From: Chloroflexota bacterium
GTDB lineage: Bacteria > Chloroflexota > Dormibacteria > CF-121
Direction: 5' to 3'
Assembly: GCA_005889535.1 (NCBI GenBank)
Contig: VBHC01000141.1
Span: 1 to 33,646 of the forward strand
Length of the DNA stretch: 33,646 nucleotides
The position numbers and the translations under genes are program-made. A model generated the notes under the pieces. That model did not search any database and was not told the origin of the DNA. It was given only the letters and a program-made list of their open reading frames with translations. This document shows, one piece after another, positions 17,109-25,268 of the stretch (the stretch's first letter is position 1; every line of letters begins with the position of its first letter).

Positions 17109-18938
17109 TCAGGCGAGGAGGCGCTCGGCCTCCTCGTCGGTCATTGCCTGCAGACTGGCCAGCAGCAGCCGCTCGATCTCCGCCGAAAGGCCGGAGACGG
17201 TCGGCAGCTCGAAGAGGGTGCGCAGCGGTAGCTCGACGCCGAAGGTCTGGTGAACATGGACGAGCAGCTGGGCCGCCAGCAGCGAATGGCCGCCGAGCAG
17301 GAAGAAGTTTTCTTCGGGACCAACCTTGTCGAGCTTCAACACGGCCGCCACCATGCCGCCCATCCGCTGTTCGATCAACGTGCGGACCTCCGCACTGGGG
17401 TCGTCCGCTGGAACCCGGCTGCTGGTGGGGGCGGGCAGCGCGTGCCGGTCCACCTTGCCATTCGTTGTGACCGGCAGGCTGGGCAGCGACACGAACGCCG
17501 CCGGCACCATGTACTCGGGCAGATGCTTGCCCAGGAAGCTCCGCATGCTATCGACGTCGAGGGTGGAACCCGGTGCGGGCACCACATACGCGACCAGCCG
17601 CTTATCGCCGGGTGTGTCTTCGCGGGCCACCGCGACCGCCTGCTGAACCAGCGGATGGGTGGCCAGCGTCGCCTCGATCTCGCCCAGCTCAATTCGGAAT
17701 CCGCGGATCTTCACCTGGTCGTCGGTCCGACCCACGAACTCGAGCTCGCCGTTGACCCGAGCCCGGACCAGGTCGCCGGTGCGATACATCCGTGCTCCAG
17801 GAACGTCGCTGAACGGATCGGGGACGAATCGCTCGGCGGTGAGCTCCGCGCGGTTCAGGTAACCACGCGCCACGCCGCGACCGCCGATATAGAGCTCGCC
17901 GGTCATCTCCGCCAGCACCGGCTGACGTTTCTCGTCCAGGACGTAGGCCCGCGCCCCGCTGATCGGCCGGCCAATCGAGGGCGGAGAGGTCCACCCGCTT
18001 GCCGGTGGGACGAGTCCCGATGTCGCCACGACGGCAGTTTCGGTCGGGCCGTAGTTGTTGACCAACGCAAATGGCAGCGTCGCCGGCGGATAGCGGTGGA
18101 GCGTGTCTCCGCCGGTGAGCATGAGCCGAAGCGCCGTTTCCGCGGGCCACTCGAGGGTCATGACGGTCTCGGCCAGCGGCGTGGGAACGAACGTAACGGT
18201 GATCGCCTGCGCCACCAGCCAGTCGCGAAGCCGCGGCGGATCCATGCGCGTGTCCTCATCGGGCACATACACGCTGGCGCCGGCAGTCAGGTAGGGCCAC
18301 AGTTCCCAGACGGCCGCGTCGAACGCCGGGCTGGCCACCTGCGTGGCCCGGTCGGATGACATGACGGCAAAGGCTTGCTGATGCCAGCGGACCAGGTTCA
18401 TCAGGTTCGAATGGGTCACCTGGACGCCCTTCGGCTGACCGGTGGAACCGGACGTATAGATCACATAGGCGAGGTTGTCATCGCGGGCCAGACTGGTGGG
18501 CGGCCGGCGATTGCCGGTGCCAAGGGATTCGCCGGCCGCACCAGGGTGAAGTATCTGGATCCCCCTTCCTACCCCTTCTGTAGGTAGACAATCCGGGCTC
18601 GTGATGAGAACCTGGACGCCCGCGTCGCGCAGCGTAAAGGCGAGTCGCTCCGGCGGCGAGGCGGGATCGAGCGGCAGGTAGGCCGCGCCCGCTTTGAGGA
18701 TTGCCAGCGCTCCGATCACCAGCTCAGCGGACCGCTTGAGGCACAACCCCACCACGACATCGGGACCGGCTCCCATGGCGCGCAGATGGTGGGCCAGCCG
18801 GTTGGCACGTTGGTCCAGCTGGCCGTAGCTGATCGCCTGATCGCCGGCGACGACCGCCGTCGCCTCGGGTCTCTCCGCGGCCCGCGTCGCGACGAGGTCG
18901 TGAACGGTCGGCGGGCAGGGGATGTCACTCGACGTCAT
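17109..18938 (-). CDS. Free-standing NRPS A-PCP didomain, predicted Leu-activating
   Basis: A3 YVIYTSGSTGQPKGVQ, A5 NNYGPTETAVVAT, A7 YRTGDLV, A8 RTDDQVKIRGFRIELGEIE, A10 NGKVDR; PCP FFLLGGHSLLAAQL; no condensation or TE domain. Hand-read code D-A-W-F-L-G-N-V-V-K. Confidence 0.93.
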   Translation of the reverse strand: MTSSDIPCPPTVHDLVATRAAERPEATAVVAGDQAISYGQLDQRANRLAHHLRAMGAGPDVVVGLCLKRSAELVIGALAILKAGAAYLPLDPASPPERLAFTLRDAGVQVLITSPDCLPTEGVGRGIQILHPGAAGESLGTGNRRPPTSLARDDNLAYVIYTSGSTGQPKGVQVTHSNLMNLVRWHQQAFAVMSSDRATQVASPAFDAAVWELWPYLTAGASVYVPDEDTRMDPPRLRDWLVAQAITVTFVPTPLAETVMTLEWPAETALRLMLTGGDTLHRYPPATLPFALVNNYGPTETAVVATSGLVPPASGWTSPPSIGRPISGARAYVLDEKRQPVLAEMTGELYIGGRGVARGYLNRAELTAERFVPDPFSDVPGARMYRTGDLVRARVNGELEFVGRTDDQVKIRGFRIELGEIEATLATHPLVQQAVAVAREDTPGDKRLVAYVVPAPGSTLDVDSMRSFLGKHLPEYMVPAAFVSLPSLPVTTNGKVDRHALPAPTSSRVPADDPSAEVRTLIEQRMGGMVAAVLKLDKVGPEENFFLLGGHSLLAAQLLVHVHQTFGVELPLRTLFELPTVSGLSAEIERLLLASLQAMTDEEAERLLA

Positions 18939-18951
18939 TGCTGTTAGCGTA

Positions 18952-18961
18952 GAGTCGACTC
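18952..18961. promoter_or_regulatory. Perfect palindrome GAGTCGACTC in the divergent NRPS/hydrolase intergenic region
   Basis: 10-bp self-complementary sequence between divergent starts 18938 (-) and 19091 (+). Confidence 0.25.
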
Positions 18962-19090
18962 AGGCCGCTCGGAATAGGCGTGAGCCGTAATCGCTGCCGC
19001 GCTGTACCGACAGATGGGCCGTTTGTCCCTGAGCCCTTCGGCACTGGCTCATTGCCGCGTTCGGTGAACTCGTTAACAATTGGGAGCCGA

Positions 19091-20065
19091 ATGGAGAGTG
19101 AGCTCTCGGAGCACAAGCGCGCCTTGCTGCAACGATACCTGCGGCAGGAAGTACCGACGATCGGCGCCCTTGTCCCGCCCGTCGCCCCCGTCGAGCGCAC
19201 ATCCTCGGCGCATCCGCGCGTTCCGGTCGTGGCGGTACAACGCGGTGGCTCCAGGCGGCCCTTCTTCTACCTCCACGTGCACTGGCAAGGGGGCGCCACC
19301 TATTGCTTCACCCTGGCGCACAAGCTCGGCCGAGAGCAGCCGGTTTATCTGCTGGATCCATATCGGTTCGACGACCTGCCCGCTCCGCCGACCATCGAGA
19401 CAATGGCGGCGGATTACATCCAGTCCCTTCGCAGCGTGCAACCCGAAGGTCCCTACCTGTTAGGCGGTTTTTGCGGTGCCAGTGTGATCGCCTATGAGAT
19501 GGCCCAACAGCTTCGCGCTCAGGGGCATGGGATCGATCTCCTGGTCTTCGTTGAGCCTATGGCCGGCCCGATCGAGCTCAGCCGGTTGAGTGGCCGGCTG
19601 GTTCGCCGGCTTGGTCCACGGCTGGGTCTCGATTCGGGCAAGCAGCTGGATTGGTTCCTTCGTCTACGACACCTGTTGAAAGTCGTCCGCCGAACCACGG
19701 ACGAGTTCACGGTAGGGGCGGAACAGCTGATGCGGCAGTGGTGCACCGAGCATGCCCGCCGCTACTCGATGCTGCCGCCGGCCGGCGCCCTTCGGCTGGA
19801 TTGGCTCGCCGAATTCGCCTGGCCAGTCTCCGGCTACGTCCCGGCTCCCTATCAGGACCGGATGACCTATTTGCTTGCCAGCGACAATCCCGATCGGCGC
19901 CAGCTGTGGTGGGGCAAACCAAAACCCGGCTCGAATGTCGAGATCTACATGGTCCCGGGCGACAACGAGACCTGCCGGACCGTTTACGCGAACCAGCTGA
20001 CGGACCGGCTGGGGTGGTGCATCAGCCGCGCGCAGAACCGTTCAGCGGCCAGTCCAGCCAGCTGA
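19091..20065 (+). CDS. Thioesterase-like alpha/beta-hydrolase with Cys nucleophile (candidate aminoacyltransferase or type II TE)
   Basis: FFYLHVHWQGGATYCFTLAHKLGREQPVYLLDPY, SLRSVQPEGPYLLGGFCGASVIAYEMAQQLRAQGHGIDLLVF. ATG at 19091 with GGGAG upstream; the track ORF starts earlier at 18980. Confidence 0.82.
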   Translation: MESELSEHKRALLQRYLRQEVPTIGALVPPVAPVERTSSAHPRVPVVAVQRGGSRRPFFYLHVHWQGGATYCFTLAHKLGREQPVYLLDPYRFDDLPAPPTIETMAADYIQSLRSVQPEGPYLLGGFCGASVIAYEMAQQLRAQGHGIDLLVFVEPMAGPIELSRLSGRLVRRLGPRLGLDSGKQLDWFLRLRHLLKVVRRTTDEFTVGAEQLMRQWCTEHARRYSMLPPAGALRLDWLAEFAWPVSGYVPAPYQDRMTYLLASDNPDRRQLWWGKPKPGSNVEIYMVPGDNETCRTVYANQLTDRLGWCISRAQNRSAASPAS

Positions 20066-20705
20066 CGCACCAGTCGACGCCCTCCGCGGCCAGCGCTCCG
20101 ACATAGTCGGGCACGGTGAGCAACGTTTCCAACTTCCAGCCGGCGGCGTGGAGGCCGGCGTCGATCGTCGCCGGCGCCGCGCTCAGCCCATCGCCAGTCG
20201 CCTTCAAGTAGGCCTCCTGCCGGGTCCAGCAGGTATAGAAGGCAGCCAGCCGCCGCGGCATCGGCAGGGCCCGAACGCGATCGGCGTCAGGCCTGACGAA
20301 GAATCGCGCCGCCACGCTGGCCAGGTCGGGGAGCGGCCGTAGGAACTCGATATCGACACCGAGCGCTCGACGCGAGACGGCGCAGAGGATCAGGTCCTGA
20401 CTGTGAGCCAGGTTGAAGCTCAGCGCATCCTTGTCCGGATCGAGGGACGGTTTGCCAAACGGCCCGTACTTAAAGCGGATCTCGCCGGCATCGCTGTGCA
20501 GGTATCGGCTGAGGATGGCGCGCAGCAGCCCGCGGCGGATGGTAAACGCCTCCCCGTCTTTTGAGAGCCGATAGCGCTCCGCACGATCTCGCTCGTCGGG
20601 CGATAGGGTCGATCGAAGCTGCCCCGCGAGGGGCGCCAACTCGTGCAGGTGGGCGCGCCACAGATGAACGTCTTTGGGTCCGAGCGAGTCGGCGCCCGGG
20701 TTCAA
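20022..20705 (-). CDS. Sfp-type 4'-phosphopantetheinyl transferase
   Basis: RRGLLRAILSRYL, KYGPFGKPSL, FNLAHSQDLILCAVS, GVDIEFLRP, FYTCWTRQEAYLKATGDGL. Confidence 0.93.
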   Translation of the reverse strand: MNPGADSLGPKDVHLWRAHLHELAPLAGQLRSTLSPDERDRAERYRLSKDGEAFTIRRGLLRAILSRYLHSDAGEIRFKYGPFGKPSLDPDKDALSFNLAHSQDLILCAVSRRALGVDIEFLRPLPDLASVAARFFVRPDADRVRALPMPRRLAAFYTCWTRQEAYLKATGDGLSAAPATIDAGLHAAGWKLETLLTVPDYVGALAAEGVDWCVSWLDWPLNGSARG

Positions 20706-20717
20706 ACGATCGCTCGC

Positions 20718-21374
20718 TTAGAGCTCGACGAGCCCCTTTCGCACGGCATAGAGAACGGCCTGCGAACGCTCGTAGATCTGCAGCTTCTCGTACATGTGGC
20801 TGACATGGTTGCGGACCGTTTTCTCGCTGATCTCCAGCCGCCGGGCGATCTGCTTGTTGGCCTGGCCGGTCGCCATCAGCTTGAGAATCTCGATCTCGCG
20901 CGCGGTCAGCCCGTTGTAGAAATCCTTGGGAGTGGTGGCCCCGGTCAGCATGTCGAGGACGCGGTTCGCGACCACGCTCGCCATCACCCGCTCGCCGGAG
21001 AGCACCGCCAGGACGCTGGAAACGATCGCCTCGGGTTGCGAATCCTTCAGCACATAACCACTGGCGCCGGCCCGAAGTGCCTGCAGCACAAACGTGTCGG
21101 CGTCGAAGGTGGTGAGGATCAAGATCTTGATCTCGGGATGCTCGGCAACGATCCGCCGGGTTGCCTCGACGCCATCGAGATTCGGCATCTTGACATCCAT
21201 GAGCACCACGTCGGGTTTGAGGGTCGCCGCCTGCTTGACGGCGTCGTCGCCATCGACGGCTTGCCCCACCACTGACACCCGTCTGTCCTGGTTCAGCAAT
21301 CCAGCCAACCCGGAACGAAACAGGGTCTGGTCGTCCGCGATCAGGACGCGAGCCAGCTGGGTCGTCTGCGTCAC
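20718..21374 (-). CDS. NarL/FixJ-type LuxR response regulator
   Basis: GTG at 21374 with GGAGGAAA upstream; RVLIADDQTLFRSGL, VVLMDVKMPNLDG, GYVLKDS, HTH GLTAREIEILKLMATGQANKQIARRLEISEKTVRNHVSHMYEKL. The track ORF to 22382 is an over-extension. Confidence 0.94.
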   Translation of the reverse strand: MTQTTQLARVLIADDQTLFRSGLAGLLNQDRRVSVVGQAVDGDDAVKQAATLKPDVVLMDVKMPNLDGVEATRRIVAEHPEIKILILTTFDADTFVLQALRAGASGYVLKDSQPEAIVSSVLAVLSGERVMASVVANRVLDMLTGATTPKDFYNGLTAREIEILKLMATGQANKQIARRLEISEKTVRNHVSHMYEKLQIYERSQAVLYAVRKGLVEL

Positions 21375-21683
21375 GGTCTTTCCTCCAGGCTCTGGTTCAA
21401 TGACCCGTTCAAGCTCGATGACGGCGTCGCCCCGGCGGGCCGGCGGCGAGGCGCCGGAATCGACTGGCAGAGGCGACCTCGTCCATCTGGCGAAGACATC
21501 GGGATGAACGGCTCCGGCTACTGGCATAAGGACAGTAAGCGCGCTTGCGGGGCCCGGGGTCAATAGTCGCTTTTCCCAGACTCGGGACTCTCGCGCCGGC
21601 TCTGGGACGCCGCGTGCAACCCGGGGGCGCTGGTGCCCATATGATCCGCGATGGCTGCGGCCATAGGCTGAAGGCCGAGAAAC

Positions 21684-22838
21684 ATGCAACCCACCGTGGT
21701 CATTGGCGCCGGCCCCTATGGGCTGTCGATCGCAGCCCATCTGCTGGGCGCGCGCCTGCCGACGGAGACATTCGGCGAGCCCATGGCGTTCTGGCAGGGG
21801 ATGCCCGCCGGCATGTACCTCCGATCGGCGTGGAGCGCTTCCAGCCTGTCGGCACCCGACCGGGCGTGTGACCTTGACAGCTTCCTCCGGGCCACCGGCC
21901 GGCAGCAGCAGCAACCGATCCCCCTGCGCTTTTTCGTGGATTACGGACTGTGGTTCCAACGGCATGCCGTCCCAAACGTCGATCCGACGCTGGTCAAATC
22001 GCTGGCGGCGGATGGCGCCGACTTTTCGATCGAACTCGATGACGGGCGGACCCTGCGCGCGTCGCGAGTGATCGTCGCGGTTGGGATCGATCGCTTCGCG
22101 AATCTGCCCGCCTTCGCCCGCGAGCTTCCTGCGTCTCTCGCATCGCACACCCGGGCGCACCGCGACTTCGGCCGGTTCAAGGGGATGCGGATCGCTGTGG
22201 TTGGCGGCGGTCAAAGCGCCATCGAGTCCGCGGCGCTGCTTCACGAAGCTGGCGCCCATGTCGAGTTGATCGTCCGCCACTCGATTCGCTGGCTCAAACT
22301 GCATGACTACCGAGGTCCGGGCCGGCGCATTCTGTATGCGCCCAGCGACGTCGGGCCACCGGGCTTGAACTGGATGTTGCATTTCCCGCTGGCGTTTCGC
22401 TTGCTGCCGTTAAGGGTCCAGAAGGCCGTCACACGGCGCGCCGTGCGTCCGGCCGGCGCCCGCTGGCTGATCGATCGCGTGCGAGGGCGCGTGCCGATCA
22501 CCAGCAACCGATTCGTGCACTCCGCCTCGCCGGCCCCCGGCGGCGTCCGGCTGGAGCTGAGTGATGGCACGACGAGGCTGGTCGACCACCTGGTCCTGGC
22601 CACGGGCTACCGGCCGAATCTCGATCGGCTCGACTTCATGACCCCGCCCCTGCGACAGCAGATTCGCCAGCGTGACGGTTTCCCGGTTCTCAACCGCTGG
22701 TTGGAGTCGTCGGTCCCCGGGCTTCACTTCGCGGGGGGCCTGGCTGATCAAAGCTACGGTCCGATTTGCCGATTCGTGTCGGGCGCCGAGGTGGCGGCCC
22801 GCCGGATCGCTGCCTGCGCCGCGCGCGGGGACCGCTGA
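21684..22838 (+). CDS. FAD/NAD(P)-dependent oxidoreductase (flavin monooxygenase-like)
   Basis: TVVIGAGPYGLSIAAHL, second nucleotide motif IAVVGGGQSAIESAALLHEAG, LVLATGYRPN. Confidence 0.88.
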   Translation: MQPTVVIGAGPYGLSIAAHLLGARLPTETFGEPMAFWQGMPAGMYLRSAWSASSLSAPDRACDLDSFLRATGRQQQQPIPLRFFVDYGLWFQRHAVPNVDPTLVKSLAADGADFSIELDDGRTLRASRVIVAVGIDRFANLPAFARELPASLASHTRAHRDFGRFKGMRIAVVGGGQSAIESAALLHEAGAHVELIVRHSIRWLKLHDYRGPGRRILYAPSDVGPPGLNWMLHFPLAFRLLPLRVQKAVTRRAVRPAGARWLIDRVRGRVPITSNRFVHSASPAPGGVRLELSDGTTRLVDHLVLATGYRPNLDRLDFMTPPLRQQIRQRDGFPVLNRWLESSVPGLHFAGGLADQSYGPICRFVSGAEVAARRIAACAARGDR

Positions 22839-24001
22839 TGAGCGACCAGGTCGGCGCCGTCGTGGTGGGCGGCGACTACCAGGGCCTCGGTATCGCCCGC
22901 AGTCTCGGCCGCCGCGGGATCCCGGTCTGCGTCATCGATGATGAGCGGTCGATCAGTCGCTATTCGCGCTACACCACCTATGCAGTTCGGGTGGCGAGCC
23001 TGCGGACCGAAGAGGAGTGCGTCGACGCACTGCTCGACGTGGGCAAGCGCCTCAAGCTCGATGGCTGGGTGCTCTATCCGACCCGGGAAGAGACCGTTGC
23101 GGCGTTTTCCCGATGCCGCGAGCGGCTGGCGACGCAGTTTCGAGTCCCGACGCCCGGCTGGCAGGCTGTTCGGTGGGCCTGGGACAAGCGAAATACATAC
23201 GGGCTGGCGCGGCGTCTCGGTGTACCGATCCCGCGGACCTGGTACCCGAAAGACGCCAGCGACCTGGACGGAATCGATGCCTCATTCCCGCTCGCAATCA
23301 AGCCGGCGATCAAAGAGCACTTCCTCTACGCCACCAAGGCCAAGGCCTGGAAGGCGAACACCAGGGCAGAACTGCTTGACCTCTTCGAGCGAGCGTCGCA
23401 GATCGTCAACCGGGGTGAGGTGATGGTCCAGGACTACGTCCCCGGTGATGGTTCCCATCAATTCGCGTACTGCGCCTTCTTCAAGGCGGGACAGGCGGTG
23501 GGACGGATGGTCGCCCGACGGCTGCGCCAGCATCCGCTCGAGTTCGGGCGCGCCAGCACGTACGTGGAGACGGCCGAGGTCCCGGAGCTGGAAACCTTGT
23601 CGGAGCGGCTGTTGCGCGCCGTCGACTACTACGGCCTGGTCGAGCTGGAGTACAAGCTCGATCCTCGCGACGGGCAGTACAAGTTGCTCGACTTCAACGC
23701 CCGCACCTGGGGCTACCATTCGTTGGGCAGCCGCGCCGGCGTCGATTTTCCCTATCTGCTGTTCGCCGACCAGATCGGCGAAACGCCCTATCCCTGCCGC
23801 GCCCCGGCCGGCGTCCGCTGGATGCGCAGCATCACCGACCTGCCCACCGCCGTGCTGGCCATCAGCCAGGGCCGCCTCGATCTAAAGGCCTACCTGCGTA
23901 GCCTCACGCCGGTGCATACCGAAGCCGTCTTCACCCGCGATGACCTGCTTCCCTGGTTCGCGGAATTGGCCTTGCTGCCCTATCTGGCGCTGAAGCGATG
24001 A
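22838..24001 (+). CDS. ATP-grasp domain protein (carboxylate-amine ligase-like)
   Basis: ATG overlaps previous TGA (TGATG). VVVGGDYQGLGIARSLGRRGIPVCVID, WDKRNTYGLARRLGVPIPRTW, FPLAIKPAIKE, MVQDYVPGDGSHQF, VELEYKLDPRDGQYKLLDFNARTWGYHSL. Confidence 0.85.
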   Translation: MSDQVGAVVVGGDYQGLGIARSLGRRGIPVCVIDDERSISRYSRYTTYAVRVASLRTEEECVDALLDVGKRLKLDGWVLYPTREETVAAFSRCRERLATQFRVPTPGWQAVRWAWDKRNTYGLARRLGVPIPRTWYPKDASDLDGIDASFPLAIKPAIKEHFLYATKAKAWKANTRAELLDLFERASQIVNRGEVMVQDYVPGDGSHQFAYCAFFKAGQAVGRMVARRLRQHPLEFGRASTYVETAEVPELETLSERLLRAVDYYGLVELEYKLDPRDGQYKLLDFNARTWGYHSLGSRAGVDFPYLLFADQIGETPYPCRAPAGVRWMRSITDLPTAVLAISQGRLDLKAYLRSLTPVHTEAVFTRDDLLPWFAELALLPYLALKR

Positions 24002-24132
24002 AGAGACCCGGGACCGCTGACCCACCTGCCGGGACGGAGGCGCACGCCGGCGTTACTCGGCGGTGGCACGGTTTGGGCGCGCCCATTTCGGCGGGCGCCA
24101 TCCGGCCGCAGACTTACTGACAGGGCGAGGCC

Positions 24133-25263
24133 ATGAAAAGCCAGGGCATCAATCCGCTAGTCGCGAGTCCGGTGCAGGCCCTGCCCGCCACGACGCCGAC
24201 CCCGACCCCCTCGGCAGATCCTCCGCTTCGGGTTGGGGTGATCGGCTATGGCTACTGGGGACCAAATCTGGTTCGAAACTTTGCCGAGGTTCCCGATGCC
24301 CAGGTCTGGGCAGTCAGCGACAAGCGGCCTGAGCTGCTCGCGCAGGCGCACGCCCGGTATCCGGCCATCACCGTCACGGCCGATAGCCACGCCCTGATCC
24401 ACGACCCGGCGATCGATGCCGTGGTCATCATGACGCCGGTCTCGACCCACTTCGAACTGGCGATGGAGGCCTTACGGGCGGACAAGCACGTGCTGGTGGC
24501 CAAACCCATCGCCACCAGCGCCGAGCAGGCTGCCCAATTGATCGACGAAGCCGAACGCCGCCACCTGGTGCTGATGGTCGACCACACCTTCATCTACACC
24601 GGCGCGGTGCGGCGGATCAAAGAGCTGGTCGATAGCGGCACCCTGGGGCGGCTGTATTACTACGACTCCGTCCGCGTCAATCTCGGATTATTCCAGCGCG
24701 ACGTGAACGTCCTCTGGGATCTCGCCGTCCACGACCTGTCGATCATGGACTACGTGTTGGGGGTGCAACCCTGCGCGGTGGCGGCGACGGGGGCAGCGCA
24801 CGTGCAGGGCAAACCGGTCAACATGGCCTATCTCACCTGCTTCTTCGAAAACGAACTGCTGGCCCATCATCACGTGAACTGGCTCGCTCCCGTGAAGGTT
24901 CGGCGCACGCTGGTCTGCGGCGATCGGCAGATGATCGTCTACGACGACCTGGAGCCAAGCGAGAAGGTCAAGGTCTACGACAAAGGGATCACGCTCACCA
25001 GCCGTCCGGAGGGCGTCTACGAATCGCTGATCGGTTATCGCACCGGCGACATGTGGGCGCCGAAGCTCAGCCTGACGGAAGGCCTGCGGGCGGAGGCCCA
25101 GGACTTCCTCGAATGCATTCGGACCGGCCGACGGCCGATCTCCGATGGCGAGTCGGGCCTGCGCGTGGTTCGGATCCTGGAGGCAGCCTGCGAGTCGCTG
25201 AAGCGGCGTGGCCAGCCGGTGGAGCTCTCGACGCCCACGCTGCACCAGGCCGTCGCCGTCTGA
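24133..25263 (+). CDS. Gfo/Idh/MocA family oxidoreductase (second copy)
   Basis: VGVIGYGYWGPNLVRNFAE, VAKPIATSAEQAAQL, DHTFIYTGAVRRIKELVDSGTLGRLYYYDS, LAVHDLSIMDY. Confidence 0.9.
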   Translation: MKSQGINPLVASPVQALPATTPTPTPSADPPLRVGVIGYGYWGPNLVRNFAEVPDAQVWAVSDKRPELLAQAHARYPAITVTADSHALIHDPAIDAVVIMTPVSTHFELAMEALRADKHVLVAKPIATSAEQAAQLIDEAERRHLVLMVDHTFIYTGAVRRIKELVDSGTLGRLYYYDSVRVNLGLFQRDVNVLWDLAVHDLSIMDYVLGVQPCAVAATGAAHVQGKPVNMAYLTCFFENELLAHHHVNWLAPVKVRRTLVCGDRQMIVYDDLEPSEKVKVYDKGITLTSRPEGVYESLIGYRTGDMWAPKLSLTEGLRAEAQDFLECIRTGRRPISDGESGLRVVRILEAACESLKRRGQPVELSTPTLHQAVAV

Positions 25264-25268
25264 CGAAC

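Noticed and set aside
18400-18420. tRNA T-loop-like string CAGGTTCGAATGGGTC
   Set aside because: It lies inside the A domain coding sequence (minus strand) and no acceptor or anticodon stem could be assembled around it.
18555-18590. Hairpin CCTAC-cccttct-GTAGG as a possible terminator
   Set aside because: Internal to the adenylation domain coding sequence; weak stem and no independent evidence.
20718-22382. 554-aa minus-strand ORF fused to the response regulator
   Set aside because: Only the C-terminal 218 aa is a regulator with its own RBS/GTG; the rest is antisense to the FAD oxidoreductase.
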